From an uncultured Bacilli bacterium (GTDB lineage Bacteria > Bacillota_I > Bacilli_A > RF39 > UBA660), in assembly GCA_910584255.1 (NCBI GenBank), contig CAJTXV010000003.1, positions 1 to 64,000 of the forward strand: 64,000 bases of DNA, written 5' to 3'. How positions within the stretch are numbered: the first letter of the stretch is position 1; every line of letters starts with the position of its first letter. Of the stretch, positions 35,983 through 45,811 are shown piece by piece. The position numbers and the translations under genes are program-made. Under the pieces are notes generated by a model, which did not search any database, had not been told where the DNA came from, and was given only the letters and a program-made list of their open reading frames with translations.

Positions 35983-36552
35983 TTAGTTAGAATCTTTCTT
36001 ACTTCCTAATGATTTTTGATACTCCCTACTTTCATCAACTACCTCTAAGATTGATTGTGGAAAATATTCTCTTCTAAAAATTACTTTTTCTTCTAATAGT
36101 TCTGTGAATTTATCTAATCTTACCTGAGGCCAAAGTCTTCCTTCCCATCCTTCATATAATTCCCTATCTAATTTCATAATTTCATTATATAAATAATCAC
36201 TTGTACATTGAATACTTCTTCCTATCCCTTTATCTTTACAATATACATCATTTCTAACAGATGGATCAAAATGAAATTCTAATGTTAAACCATCTTTATA
36301 AATCAATGGGTGTTCTAACTTTAGAACTATAAAAGGTCTCATCCTCATCGTATCATAGATTTGTAGATTTAAAAAATTACGATTATCTGGCACTAGATAA
36401 GTGAAATTATGACTTTCAATTTTGGGGTCATATGCATTTCTAAACTCCCCAAATGAAATTTCATTTTCTCTTTTCATTGTTGGTCTTGTTATTAATTCTC
36501 TTAGTTCTTCTATCGTTCGTTTCGCAAGTTTGGTTTCTCCTAATTTTCCCAT
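35983..36552 (-). CDS. Hypothetical protein downstream of the TtcA-like gene
   Basis: The 189-residue soluble protein has an Arg/Glu-rich helical N terminus, a beta-rich middle (FLNLQIYDTMRMRPFIVLKL, LTLEFHFDPSV) and the aromatic segment YEGWEGRLWPQ. No family is recognised. It lies 5 bases after the TtcA-like gene on the same strand, so the two are co-transcribed. A role linked to tRNA or sulfur transfer is possible but unproven. Confidence 0.65.
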   Translation of the reverse strand: MGKLGETKLAKRTIEELRELITRPTMKRENEISFGEFRNAYDPKIESHNFTYLVPDNRNFLNLQIYDTMRMRPFIVLKLEHPLIYKDGLTLEFHFDPSVRNDVYCKDKGIGRSIQCTSDYLYNEIMKLDRELYEGWEGRLWPQVRLDKFTELLEEKVIFRREYFPQSILEVVDESREYQKSLGSKKDSN

Positions 36553-36557
36553 GGTCC

Positions 36558-37409
36558 CTACTCTCCTTCTTTTTCCAAATTTCCCTTTTTCTCCTTATAG
36601 TCGTCTAAAAATTTGTATTCCATGTCTTTCCTTTTATAGCCTATCAAAGTATCTAAATTCACATTAAATGCACTTTTAAAAATATTATTTTCAATATTTG
36701 AATTATCTTCTTTTAATTCTTTAATCAAATTTTTCACAAATAGTCGTTTACTATTCAAATTCTCATTGTGATTCTTTTCTGTGAACTTACATGCACAATT
36801 TAAAAACTTTAATCCGTGAAACTTAGAAAATGCAATAATATCCTTCTCTCTTACATAATACATAGGTCTAATTAATTCCATTTCTTCAAAATTCGTACTA
36901 TGTAATTTCGGCATCATTGTCTTATACTCTCCCCCATAAAGAAGACTCATCAAAATCGTTTCCATCACGTCATCATAGTGATGCCCTAATGCAATTTTAT
37001 TACACCCAAGCTCTTTTGCTTTATTATAAAGGCACCCTCTTCTCATTCTTGCGCATAAATAACAAGGTGACATTGTCACATCCTCTACAACTTGAAAAAT
37101 ATCAGATTCAAAAATTGTAATCGGAATATTCATTAACTTTGCATTTTCTTCAATCTGTTTTCGGTTCTCCTTCGTATATCCTGGATCCATCACTAAAAAT
37201 ACCAAATCAAAAGGAAGTTTTCCATGAAGTTTTATCTCTTGCATACATTTTGCTAGGATAAAGCTATCTTTTCCACCAGACATACAAACTGCTATCTTGT
37301 CACCCTCTTCAATCATCTCAAACTCTTTGGTACCTTTTACAAACTTAGACCATATCGATTTTCGATACTTCGTAATGATACTATTTTCAATTTCTTTATA
37401 CTTTTCCAT
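36558..37409 (-). CDS. TtcA-family PP-loop tRNA-thiolation-like protein
   Basis: The protein has the ATP-pyrophosphatase motif CMSGGKDSFILA (PP-loop SGGKDS), a CxxC pair in SPCYLCARMRRG and GHHYDDVMETILM, all hallmarks of the TtcA/TtuA group. The final Cys is in FLNCAC. TtcA thiolates C32 of tRNA using a 4Fe-4S cluster. The family also includes enzymes with other targets, so the exact base is uncertain. I start at the ATG at 37409, preceded by GGGGAGTG, which gives 283 residues. Confidence 0.85.
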   Translation of the reverse strand: MEKYKEIENSIITKYRKSIWSKFVKGTKEFEMIEEGDKIAVCMSGGKDSFILAKCMQEIKLHGKLPFDLVFLVMDPGYTKENRKQIEENAKLMNIPITIFESDIFQVVEDVTMSPCYLCARMRRGCLYNKAKELGCNKIALGHHYDDVMETILMSLLYGGEYKTMMPKLHSTNFEEMELIRPMYYVREKDIIAFSKFHGLKFLNCACKFTEKNHNENLNSKRLFVKNLIKELKEDNSNIENNIFKSAFNVNLDTLIGYKRKDMEYKFLDDYKEKKGNLEKEGE

Positions 37410-37503
37410 AGACACTCCCCTTGTTGATTTTGCTTTCATACATTTTATCCATTTCACTCATGTCTTTTCGTACCTTATTATACAATAAAAGAAGCTGATT
37501 AGA

Positions 37504-37532
37504 AAGAAAAAAGAAACCAAATTTTAGTTTCC
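37504..37532 (-). terminator. Rho-independent terminator after htrA
   Basis: On the minus strand a stem of GAAAC/GTTTC extended by AAA/TTT is followed by a T-rich tract. It lies about 40 bases after the htrA stop. Confidence 0.6.
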
Positions 37533-37572
37533 TTTTTCAAATCTAATTTTAAATTATCCATATAGAATAATC

Positions 37573-38697
37573 CTAATCTTCTAATTTTGTAAGAGTTACT
37601 TCTACTGTCTTTTGTTTCTGATCACGAATATAGGTAATTTCGATGGTATCTCCTACTTCATGTTGATAAAGAAGATATTTTAAGTACGCTGCATTCGATA
37701 CAGAATCTCCATTTACAGAGATAATGACATCTCCTTTTTTGATTCCCGCTTTTTCTGCACCACTTCCAGTAGATACACTCGTTACAACGACACCTTCTTC
37801 AATTTCAGGATCTAACCTGATTCCATACTGATATACTCGGTAGCTATCTGTAACATTTAACATTGTAATTCCAACAAATGGTCTTTCTAATTCTTTTCCT
37901 GCTTCTAAATCTCCTACATATTTCATTGCATATTCAATAGGAATCGCAAATCCCATACCTTCAATCTTATCTTCTACTAATTTTAAAGAATTAATTCCAA
38001 TGACTTCTCCATTCGCATTTAATAATGGTCCACCACTGTTTCCTGGATTAATTGCAGCATCTACTTGTAATACATTCATAATCCAATCACTATTTGAATT
38101 GATACTAACGGTTACCATTCTGTTTTTTCCAGATAAAGTTCCCTTTGTGACACTACCACGATATTCATACCCAATTGGAGTTCCTACCGTAAAGACAGTA
38201 TCTCCAACATTCGAGTCTTCACTTTTTCCAAGGGTTGCGACTAGAGTTACTTTTTCAGAAGAAACACGAACAACTGCTAAATCTAGATATGGGTCACTTC
38301 CAAGCGTTTCTCCTTCAATTTGATCATCACTAGATAAAGTAATCAATAACTTTGTAGCATCTTCTACTACATGATGATTCGTTAAAATATAAGCATATTC
38401 TCCTTCTTTTTTATAAACAAACCCACTACCAGATGAAGTTAATCTTCCATTTTGATAATTTTGAATCGTTACTGCTGCATCATAAATTTTACCAACAGAA
38501 GTAGAAATCCCTGTTTCATCTAATTTCATATCATTACTACACTTTACTACGCCTGTTGTCTGTGTTGTTTGTTCTAACTGTTTACCACTTTCAGATACCT
38601 TACTTTCTAAAAAATTGTAAGTAATATATCCACCACCACTACCAGCAGCTACCACTACTAGTAACAATCCAATAAATTTTATAATTCTTTCTCTCAT
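37573..38697 (-). CDS. htrA: HtrA/DegP-type membrane-anchored serine protease
   Basis: The protein of about 374 residues has one N-terminal membrane span (IIKFIGLLLVVVAAGSGGG), a trypsin-like domain and one PDZ domain. The catalytic triad is visible: His in LTNHHVVEDA, Asp in YLDLAVVRV and Ser in NPGNSGGPLLN. The PDZ domain starts near FVGITMLNV, with KAGIKKGDVIISVNG. HtrA proteins degrade misfolded exported proteins. The chosen ATG (38697) overlaps the stop of the upstream Abi gene as ATGA, with AAGGAAGGTGGAAG before it. Confidence 0.93.
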   Translation of the reverse strand: MRERIIKFIGLLLVVVAAGSGGGYITYNFLESKVSESGKQLEQTTQTTGVVKCSNDMKLDETGISTSVGKIYDAAVTIQNYQNGRLTSSGSGFVYKKEGEYAYILTNHHVVEDATKLLITLSSDDQIEGETLGSDPYLDLAVVRVSSEKVTLVATLGKSEDSNVGDTVFTVGTPIGYEYRGSVTKGTLSGKNRMVTVSINSNSDWIMNVLQVDAAINPGNSGGPLLNANGEVIGINSLKLVEDKIEGMGFAIPIEYAMKYVGDLEAGKELERPFVGITMLNVTDSYRVYQYGIRLDPEIEEGVVVTSVSTGSGAEKAGIKKGDVIISVNGDSVSNAAYLKYLLYQHEVGDTIEITYIRDQKQKTVEVTLTKLED

Positions 38698-39644
38698 TCT
38701 TCCACCTTCCTTGTAATATTCATTAAATCCTGCCAATTCTCAGGAAATCCCATTCGATCTAATACTTTCACAATTGTAATTGTGTTTAAATTATACTCAA
38801 GATTTGCTAAAACATGGTGAATTTCTTCTGTTAAATTTTTAAACTCAACAGGGGTGATTAACTGCTTAATAATAATAATCAGTGCGAAAATATCATTCTT
38901 ACCATAAATATATTCATCATTTACCATTTCTATTTTTAGTAACTTATGATAAATTGTATTATCAATCGCTCTTTGTGTTTTATTTTCAAATACAATATCT
39001 TCATGCGCACATAAATTACGATAATTTGCTAAAATAGGTAAATAATTTGTAAGAGACTCGATAGAAATTCCATAACTTTCAGCAATACTTTCTTGATCTT
39101 CCTTTCTTAGTATGGAAAATAGCTCACTAACAATACCAAAAGATAACACTTTTACTAATACCCAGAGTGGAATGTATCCATAATTATTGACATAATGCAT
39201 CGTCGCAGCATGCTGTGGAGCATTACTTCTTACTTGACGTTTCATCTTCTTAATCAAATCTCCTACTTGTCTTGCTTTTTCTGGATTATTTGTAAAATTC
39301 TTAGGTTTTAGGTAATCGCTTTCTTTGTAACCATACTTTCTAGACAATTGATAAGAAATAATAGATTTCATATTATTTTCTATAATCAATAGGTGTTTAA
39401 ATAAAATATTCCGAAATTGTCGATCGAATAAAAACAGACTATACAGTTCTTCAAATGTAGTTCCTTCAATAAATTTCCTATCGTTTTGGGGCTTTAAAAA
39501 TAAATGTCTATATCCATTTAAAAAGAAATAGTTTTCACGCAATAACACAGTACGGGCAAATTCTTTATCATTTACAATTAATCCCTTATGTTCTAAAATT
39601 GAAATCTGTTCATCTAGGGTTTTAAATTCTTTTCCCATCGACAT
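38694..39644 (-). CDS. Abi-family (AbiD/AbiF-like) HEPN protein
   Basis: The protein of about 316 residues has the Abi_2 pattern: LDEQISILEHKGL, FFLNGYRHLF, FDRQFRNILFKHLLIIENNMKS and the YGYIPLWVLV segment. The RNLCAHED motif near residue 215 is the R-x4-6-H signature of HEPN RNases. Related Lactococcus Abi proteins abort phage infection; many homologs are only predicted. It is translationally coupled (ATGA) to the HtrA-like protease downstream, an unusual partner. I take a start at 39644, preceded by AGGTGATGGAT. Confidence 0.85.
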   Translation of the reverse strand: MSMGKEFKTLDEQISILEHKGLIVNDKEFARTVLLRENYFFLNGYRHLFLKPQNDRKFIEGTTFEELYSLFLFDRQFRNILFKHLLIIENNMKSIISYQLSRKYGYKESDYLKPKNFTNNPEKARQVGDLIKKMKRQVRSNAPQHAATMHYVNNYGYIPLWVLVKVLSFGIVSELFSILRKEDQESIAESYGISIESLTNYLPILANYRNLCAHEDIVFENKTQRAIDNTIYHKLLKIEMVNDEYIYGKNDIFALIIIIKQLITPVEFKNLTEEIHHVLANLEYNLNTITIVKVLDRMGFPENWQDLMNITRKVEE

Positions 39645-39746
39645 ATCCATCACCTAGACTACATTATAACACAAGAATTGTGTAAATTATATGAAAAAAT
39701 TATGAAAAAATATGGTAAAATGGAAGAGTTAGAAAGGATGACTCAT

Positions 39747-40727
39747 ATGGCAAGTAGTTTAACCCATGCCTATTTTATCTTAGATGTCTATGAACGGTTA
39801 GGAATGAATAGTAAAGAACTCCTAATTGACTCTAAGGAATTATTAAAAACTTCCGCACAGAGTATGGATGTACTTTTTTTCTATAACTTAACGAACCTTA
39901 AAAAAGGAAAGAAAATGCGTGATTTTGGAAAATTTTTTCATCGACATAAAGCATTTGAATTCTTAGAGGCTCTAATTAACTATATCAAATACAATGGATT
40001 TCAATATGATCCCGAGGTAATTGCCTTTCTCTATGGAATGATTAGTCATTATATTTTAGATAGTACCATCCATCCTTATGTAGTATATAAAACTGGTTAC
40101 TTTGAGAAAGAAAAATTAGAAACTTATAAATACAATCAACTACATGGTGAGATGGAGTCTTACTTTGATGATTACCTTGTCATGATTAGAGAAAATATAA
40201 AACCATGGAAATTCAAATGTCATAATTTCTGTTTCAACGTAGAAAAAATGGGAGATGGGCTAAAAGAGGTTATGGATTTTACTTATAAAGAAGTTTGGGG
40301 AATTGAAAATTTTCACACTTATTATTTAACATCCATTCGACAAATGAAGTTCTTTTACCATGTATTTAGATATGATCCATTAGGATTTAAAAGGAAGTTT
40401 TATCAACTTATTGATTTCATTTGTCCAAAATCACTCCTTAGAAAAGTTCCTTTATCATACCACATGAAGATGCAAAAAAATAAATGGTTTTTAAACTTAG
40501 AACATAAACGATGGTATAATCCAACGGATAAAAGAACTTCCAGTACAGAATCCTTAATTGAACTTTATACCTTCAGTTTAGATCAATGTGTGAAGACAAT
40601 TCGTGAAATCAATCAATTCTTATATTATAATAAAAAAGTAAATCTTAAAAAATTATTACAAAATAAAAACTATTTAACAGGAAAGGATTGTACACAAAAA
40701 AGAGAATTAAAACATTTTGAGTTTTAG
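39747..40727 (+). CDS. Zinc-dependent phospholipase C-like protein
   Basis: The protein of about 326 residues resembles the Zn_dep_PLPC family: N-terminal MASSLTHAYFILD with His, the HYILDSTIHPYVVYKTG motif (two His and an Asp) and HGEMESYFDDYL. These residues ligate zinc in PLC-like enzymes. No signal peptide is visible, so its substrate may be internal. The ATG at 39747 fits best because AGAAAGGA lies 9 bases upstream. It is divergent from the Abi gene and converges, with a 4-base overlap, on the next gene. Confidence 0.75.
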   Translation: MASSLTHAYFILDVYERLGMNSKELLIDSKELLKTSAQSMDVLFFYNLTNLKKGKKMRDFGKFFHRHKAFEFLEALINYIKYNGFQYDPEVIAFLYGMISHYILDSTIHPYVVYKTGYFEKEKLETYKYNQLHGEMESYFDDYLVMIRENIKPWKFKCHNFCFNVEKMGDGLKEVMDFTYKEVWGIENFHTYYLTSIRQMKFFYHVFRYDPLGFKRKFYQLIDFICPKSLLRKVPLSYHMKMQKNKWFLNLEHKRWYNPTDKRTSSTESLIELYTFSLDQCVKTIREINQFLYYNKKVNLKKLLQNKNYLTGKDCTQKRELKHFEF

Positions 40728-41212
40728 TTCTCTTTTAATATGTATTTTAGTTTTACAGGATTCATTGCACTCCGTCTAATTTGTTCTTGGGTCAGTACAT
40801 ATGTTTTTAGAATTAAATATGGTTCTGTTTCTGAGATTCCGATACAATCTAATTTGTCCTCTTCTTGATTATAATTAAAATCGACAATGTTACGATTTAC
40901 ATAGTTTCCTCTAATACCATAGCGATAAATTCGAATCGGAATATTTCTTATATTCACTAATTCATAAGTATAAGTAGGAATAGAGCCAATTTTTACATAA
41001 TGCTTTTCCCTTATACCATCGACTTTACATTCCTCTTGATAATGGGAATATAAATTCAGGCTTTTATTTGAACGTCTTCCTTTTTCTTTTACCTGATTTA
41101 ACATATCTTCTATTACTTCTTTTTCTAGACAATTTGGATATTCTTTGATTAAGTTTATTAAAATCATTAGGCTTTCTCTATAATATTTGATTTCTATCGG
41201 ATAGTAAATCAT
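40724..41212 (-). CDS. Hypothetical protein, 162 residues
   Basis: The soluble protein has a helical first half, a Lys/Arg/Ser-rich patch (KEKGRRSNKSL) and a beta-rich second half. It matches no known family. GAAGGAAT lies upstream of the ATG. A second short frame with a better ribosome binding site (41178-41270) overlaps the start, so the true 5' end is uncertain. Confidence 0.55.
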   Translation of the reverse strand: MIYYPIEIKYYRESLMILINLIKEYPNCLEKEVIEDMLNQVKEKGRRSNKSLNLYSHYQEECKVDGIREKHYVKIGSIPTYTYELVNIRNIPIRIYRYGIRGNYVNRNIVDFNYNQEEDKLDCIGISETEPYLILKTYVLTQEQIRRSAMNPVKLKYILKEN

Positions 41213-41270
41213 ACGTTACGATTCCTTCAAATTTCTTTTCCTCTTTTATTTGTGAAAGTTCTTTTATCAT
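41178..41270 (-). CDS. Possible 30-residue frame upstream of the 162-residue protein
   Basis: The frame MIKELSQIKEEKKFEGIVTY with a short tail follows the strong site GATAAGGAGAAAG. It overlaps the next gene in another frame. It could be a coupled leader or the original N terminus separated by a frameshift. Confidence 0.35.
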   Translation of the reverse strand: MIKELSQIKEEKKFEGIVTYDLLSDRNQIL

Positions 41271-41572
41271 ATTCTTTCTCCTTATCAATTTTACTTTCTA
41301 TAGAAAAATCCCTACTCATCATAGTTTGTTCCAATGCTTGATAGTTCTTCTTCCATTTGTCCTACATCTTCTAATTGCTGATATCCATCTTCATAAGTAC
41401 ACATCATTCTATTCTTTTTTCTTCTAATACTTCATCTGCACTTTTTTCATTCTTATTATCTATTTTTAGATTAATACTAAATTAGAAAATTGTATATAGT
41501 GATCAATTGTTTTTTTTATGTTATGGATACTATATTAACTTTTTTTTATTTTATTCTATCATTTTTAGTTTT
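41271..41572. other. Gap with only weak short frames
   Basis: A minus-strand frame of 31 codons (41312-41407, MMCTYEDGYQQLEDVG then MEEELSSIGTN) lacks a good ribosome binding site. Otherwise no gene, RNA or repeat is recognised. It may hold remnants of a decayed gene. Confidence 0.4.
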
Positions 41573-42100
41573 TTATTTTTTAAAGTTATTATTTTCTATC
41601 CTCATAGGACAACCATTTTCAAAATCATAATCCTCTGTCATCCTAGATATTAATTCTTCAAAATCATCCGGTGTGTAATTTTGCTTCATCATATTATAGT
41701 ATTCTAAATCCCCTTTTATGTCTCTCCATATACAGCACGAATGATCAGCAACAAGCTTACTCATATAAGTTGAATCTTCCATCTCTACTTGGAATTCTCT
41801 GGCAATTTTGCTTCCTTTTAATACATCTATATAACTATAAATTTCTGGTGCTTCCTTAATTCTGTCTACAATTCGTATCTCTAGTTTTCCGTCTTGTGTA
41901 CCTGTTGTTGCTAAACAATATTTTTGTGCTTCATCATATTTTATCTTTCCAGTAGGTACTATATTTCCATCCTCATCCACTATATAAGTAAATTCTCTAT
42001 TCTGATTGTAATTTTGAAAAGTATGAGCACATAATATGAGAGCTGATGCTCCTATGGCTGTAATCACAACACCTTTTTTCATATTCTTATTCATTTTCAT
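41573..42100 (-). CDS. Single-span membrane or secreted protein, unknown
   Basis: The 175-residue protein has one N-terminal hydrophobic segment (GVVITAIGASALILCAHTF, about 10-28). A small extracellular domain follows, with four Cys residues (positions near 62, 126, 127 and 163) that could form disulfides. No family is recognised. Confidence 0.6.
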   Translation of the reverse strand: MKMNKNMKKGVVITAIGASALILCAHTFQNYNQNREFTYIVDEDGNIVPTGKIKYDEAQKYCLATTGTQDGKLEIRIVDRIKEAPEIYSYIDVLKGSKIAREFQVEMEDSTYMSKLVADHSCCIWRDIKGDLEYYNMMKQNYTPDDFEELISRMTEDYDFENGCPMRIENNNFKK

Positions 42101-42213
42101 CCACCTCTTTTTACGCCCATATAATACTATATTTATTAAGAAAAATCAAGAAATTTTGATAGTTCACTCTAAAAAAAGAAGAACCTTTATCTTTTTGTGT
42201 ATTAACTTTCTTT

Positions 42214-42540
42214 TTATTTAAAATAAGTATGTTTTACTTTCCACTTTTTAAGTGCAATACCGAGCCAAAAACTATAAATTCCTAGAGTGATGATTGATAA
42301 TAATAACCACTTCAGCCAATTTCCAAATAACTGAATTGCATGTCCATCAAAAGCAAGTCTACGCCCATTAATTACAGTGTGCTTAGTCTCCCAATCATAA
42401 ATCATACAACATACCCATGGATAACAGATACCTAATGTACATATTGTAATTAAAATACCTAAAATTCTCCATCCTATCAACTGAAGAAGTCCACCATCAA
42501 AATAGGAATCTACATTCTTTTCTTCCAATTCTTTTTCCAT
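42214..42540 (-). CDS. Small DUF898/YjgN-like membrane protein
   Basis: The 108-residue protein has two hydrophobic segments and the repeated pattern TLGICYPWVCCMIYDWETKH followed by GRRLAFDGHAIQLFGNWLKW and ITLGIYSFWLGIALKKW. This resembles the DUF898/YjgN group of membrane proteins of unknown function. Confidence 0.75.
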   Translation of the reverse strand: MEKELEEKNVDSYFDGGLLQLIGWRILGILITICTLGICYPWVCCMIYDWETKHTVINGRRLAFDGHAIQLFGNWLKWLLLSIITLGIYSFWLGIALKKWKVKHTYFK

Positions 42541-42691
42541 TTTTCTTTTATTCCTCCTATATAAAAAGACAAGTTTATACTATCACTATATCCAAATATT
42601 TATAAAATGTCAAAAAATAAATACTTTTGTCATATTCCAATTTTTTGTATGATTTTTTTCAATTTTCCAATAATACTATTAGGGTGATAAA

Positions 42692-43789
42692 ATGTTTTAT
42701 AAATATATGGTAGTAGAAAATCAGGGAAAAAAGACACTTTATTTATATCTAAATAATATGGAAGAATATTCTAGTGAATTTCTATCCCAAGAGGGACTTT
42801 TACTTTCTCTTTACCGTAGAATTTATAATTATATTAAAAATGAAAAAATTCCATTTGATGGAGATCAAATCAGTATTGTTGTGAATGGCGTTGTTTTAGA
42901 TACTTTTTATTTAAGTGATTATGATAACAGACGAGATGAACTTGTGGAATTAATCGAAGCAGACTATGGTGTCAGTCAAAAATTCATTGATTTAAATCAC
43001 AGCACAGGAATTATTGAAAAGTTAAAAATAGATGAATACATATTTGGGGTAATCAGTAATGAGATTCCAGAAATATTTAGTGAAGAGGCATTAAAAGCTC
43101 AAGCAGTGGTTGCGAGAACTTATGCTGTAAAAAGACTTAGTAAAGGTTTACCTATTCGGGATTACTCCAATACCTATATTTATCGTGACAAGAAATATTT
43201 AAAAGAAATATGGGGTAATCAGTATGATAACTATAGTAAGAAAATTAAAGAAGCTATTCAAGATACAAAAAATGAGGTTATCAAATTCGATGGTGAGTAT
43301 ATTGATGCTTATTATCATCTATCTAGTAATGGAAAAACAGAAGACTCTGCCAATGTTTTAAAACTCGCTTATCCTTATTTAAAAAGTGTATCTAGTACTT
43401 ATGATATTGATTCTAGTAATGTTGGATATAGAATCGTTCCAAATGATTATCTAAGTCAACTACTAAATACTCCAATCCATGAGGGAACGGAAGTAGAACT
43501 GTTAATGAAAACGATTGGTCATAGAGTTAAATACATCCGCTTTGGAGATAAAGTGTTTGATGGTTTACTCTTAGCTAGAAGACTGGGACTCGATTCGAAT
43601 GATTTTAGTGTCAGCATTGGAAAAAACGCAACTACTTTTACGACAAGAGGTCATGGTCATGGTCTTGGCTTAAGTAAATATGGAGCAGAAGGTATGGCAA
43701 AAGCAGGATACAATTACTATCAAATTTTAAACCATTATTATCCTAATACTTATATAGAAAAAGAAGAGAACTATCGTAAAAACAGATAG
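42692..43789 (+). CDS. SpoIID/LytB-domain protein
   Basis: The 365-residue protein has an N-terminal region of about 110 residues of unknown type. The SpoIID domain follows: YIFGVISNEIPEIFSEEALK, AQAVVARTYAVKR and the C-terminal GHGHGLGLSKYGAEGMA. SpoIID-type proteins are lytic transglycosylases that cut peptidoglycan glycan strands or activate amidases. No signal peptide is visible, which is unusual. Without other sporulation genes here it may act in vegetative wall remodelling. AGGGTGAT precedes the ATG. Confidence 0.85.
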   Translation: MFYKYMVVENQGKKTLYLYLNNMEEYSSEFLSQEGLLLSLYRRIYNYIKNEKIPFDGDQISIVVNGVVLDTFYLSDYDNRRDELVELIEADYGVSQKFIDLNHSTGIIEKLKIDEYIFGVISNEIPEIFSEEALKAQAVVARTYAVKRLSKGLPIRDYSNTYIYRDKKYLKEIWGNQYDNYSKKIKEAIQDTKNEVIKFDGEYIDAYYHLSSNGKTEDSANVLKLAYPYLKSVSSTYDIDSSNVGYRIVPNDYLSQLLNTPIHEGTEVELLMKTIGHRVKYIRFGDKVFDGLLLARRLGLDSNDFSVSIGKNATTFTTRGHGHGLGLSKYGAEGMAKAGYNYYQILNHYYPNTYIEKEENYRKNR

Positions 43790-43804
43790 TATCTCCTCTT
43801 TTAT
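43762..43804. terminator. Shared terminator between the SpoIID-like gene and htpG
   Basis: The stem AGAGaACTATC/GATAGTatCTcCTCT is flanked by T on the plus strand and, reversed, by TTCTTTTTC on the minus strand, between two converging genes. Confidence 0.6.
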
Positions 43805-45705
43805 TTTGATAAAATATCACAAATTAAATTACTGATTTCTGTTGGATTCTCGATTGCTAAACCTTCGATTAATCTTGCCTGAGCATATAATACTTTTGTA
43901 TAGTTTTCAAAACTTGTTTTATCCTTCTTATAAAGTTTCTTTAATTTTTCTGCAATTGGGTGGTGTACATTAATTTCCATAGAAGCTTGTGCTTTAATTT
44001 TCTCATCAGTTGGCATTGCATTGATTACTTTTTCCATTTCTAAAGAAATATTTCCAGAAGAGGTTAGGCATACTGGATGATTTTTTAATCGATTAGTGAA
44101 ACGTACTGTTTCAATTTCTTGACTTAATACTTTCTGCATGTCTTCAAACATCTTCTTATTTTCTTCATTCTCTTTTTTTACTTCTTCTTTTTCTTCTTCC
44201 GTTTCTAGATTCAACTCTCCCTTAGAAACATTCATAAATTCTTTTCCATCATAACTCATTAATGCTTGAATAACAAATTCATCTACATAGTCAGTTAAAT
44301 AAAGTATTTCATATTCTTTTTCTTTTACTTGTTCTACTTGTGGCAATAAGTCAATCTTTTGGATGGTTTCTCCACAAGCGTAATAAATTTTATCTTGTCC
44401 TTCTTTCATTCTAGAAACATATTCTTTTAGTGTCACTAATTTATTTTCGGTAGAAGAATGGAATAATATTAAATCCTGTAGTTTTTCTTTATCCATTCCA
44501 AAGTTATTGTAAATACCAAACTTTAATTGCATTCCAAAGGCACTAAAGAATTTTTCGTATTTCTCACGGTCTTCTTCTAACATAGACTCTAGTTCACTCT
44601 TAATTTTCTTTTCAATATTCTTAGCAATTAGTGCAACTCTTCGATCTTGTTGAAGCATTTCACGAGAAACGTTTAAAGATAAATCATTACTGTCTACAAG
44701 TCCTTTTACGAAACTGAAATAGTCTGGTAAAAGTTCTCCACATTTTTCCATAATCATGACGCCACTTGTATAAAGGTTTAATCCTTTTTCATATTCCTTG
44801 GAATAGTAATCGTATGACGCATGAGATGGAATATATAAAAGTGCATTGTAGCTAACTTGACCCTCAACTGATGTGTGAATGACTTGTAGTGGATCTTCAT
44901 AGTCCATATATTTTTCATGATAGAATTGATTGTATTCTTCCTCTTTGATTTCGCTTTTATTCTTTTTCCATAAAGGAATCATACTATTCATTGTTTCTGT
45001 TTCTATATGAGTTTCATATTCATCTTTACTTCCTTCTTTTAAATGACGGTGTTCTACATCCATTTGAATTGGGTAATGAATATAGTCAGAATATTTACGA
45101 ATAATAGATTGGATTCTATAGTTTTCTAAGAACTCACTATAATTTTCTTCTTCTACATCTTCTTTAATCTTAAGAATGATTTTTGTACCTATTTCTGTTC
45201 TATTACATTCTTCGATACTATAACCATCTACCCCAGTTGAAGTCCAACGATATGCTTTTTCGGAATCCACTGATTTACTTTCTACAGCTACCTCATCACT
45301 TACCATAAATGCAGAATAGAATCCTACACCAAATTGACCGATAATATCGACTTCTTCTTGATTATTTGTCTTCTTTGATGAAGATTTTTCTGCTTCTTTA
45401 AAAGCTAAAGATCCACTTTCTGCAATCGTTCCTAAGTTCGTTTCTAATTCAGATTCGGTCATTCCACAACCATTATCTTCAATCATTAACAAACGATTCT
45501 CTTTATCGATTGAAACGGTAATCTTAAAATCATCTCTTTCTACTTTTATCTTTTTATCTGTTAAAGAGCGATAATAAAGTTTATCAATCGCATCACTTGC
45601 ATTGGAAATTAACTCCCTTAAAAAAATCTCCTTATTCGAATAAATCGAATGAATCATCATATCAAGTAATTTCTTTGATTCTGCCTTAAATTGTTTTTTC
45701 TTCAT
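43801..45705 (-). CDS. htpG: Chaperone HtpG (Hsp90)
   Basis: The 634-residue protein has the complete Hsp90 architecture. The ATPase domain contains ELISNASDAIDK (start of motif I), IEDNGCGMTE and IGQFGVGFYSAFMV. The middle domain has GVMIMEKC and SLNVSREMLQQ, followed by the dimerisation domain. It refolds stressed client proteins. A CIRCE operator lies at 45785-45811 upstream, so HrcA control is likely; many Firmicutes htpG genes are not CIRCE-controlled. Confidence 0.97.
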   Translation of the reverse strand: MKKKQFKAESKKLLDMMIHSIYSNKEIFLRELISNASDAIDKLYYRSLTDKKIKVERDDFKITVSIDKENRLLMIEDNGCGMTESELETNLGTIAESGSLAFKEAEKSSSKKTNNQEEVDIIGQFGVGFYSAFMVSDEVAVESKSVDSEKAYRWTSTGVDGYSIEECNRTEIGTKIILKIKEDVEEENYSEFLENYRIQSIIRKYSDYIHYPIQMDVEHRHLKEGSKDEYETHIETETMNSMIPLWKKNKSEIKEEEYNQFYHEKYMDYEDPLQVIHTSVEGQVSYNALLYIPSHASYDYYSKEYEKGLNLYTSGVMIMEKCGELLPDYFSFVKGLVDSNDLSLNVSREMLQQDRRVALIAKNIEKKIKSELESMLEEDREKYEKFFSAFGMQLKFGIYNNFGMDKEKLQDLILFHSSTENKLVTLKEYVSRMKEGQDKIYYACGETIQKIDLLPQVEQVKEKEYEILYLTDYVDEFVIQALMSYDGKEFMNVSKGELNLETEEEKEEVKKENEENKKMFEDMQKVLSQEIETVRFTNRLKNHPVCLTSSGNISLEMEKVINAMPTDEKIKAQASMEINVHHPIAEKLKKLYKKDKTSFENYTKVLYAQARLIEGLAIENPTEISNLICDILSK

Positions 45706-45784
45706 TTAAATTCCCTCTTTCTAATTATTTATTTTAGTCTCAGACTAATCTTTTTCCTATCTGAGTGTTATCTTACTACTCACT

Positions 45785-45811
45785 TTAGCAATTGTCAATA
45801 ATGAGTGCTAA
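45785..45811. promoter_or_regulatory. CIRCE operator upstream of htpG
   Basis: GAGTGCTAA (45803-45811) and TTAGCAATT (45785-45793) are separated by exactly 9 bases, the HrcA-binding layout. One arm is perfect; the other has two changes. Confidence 0.8.
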
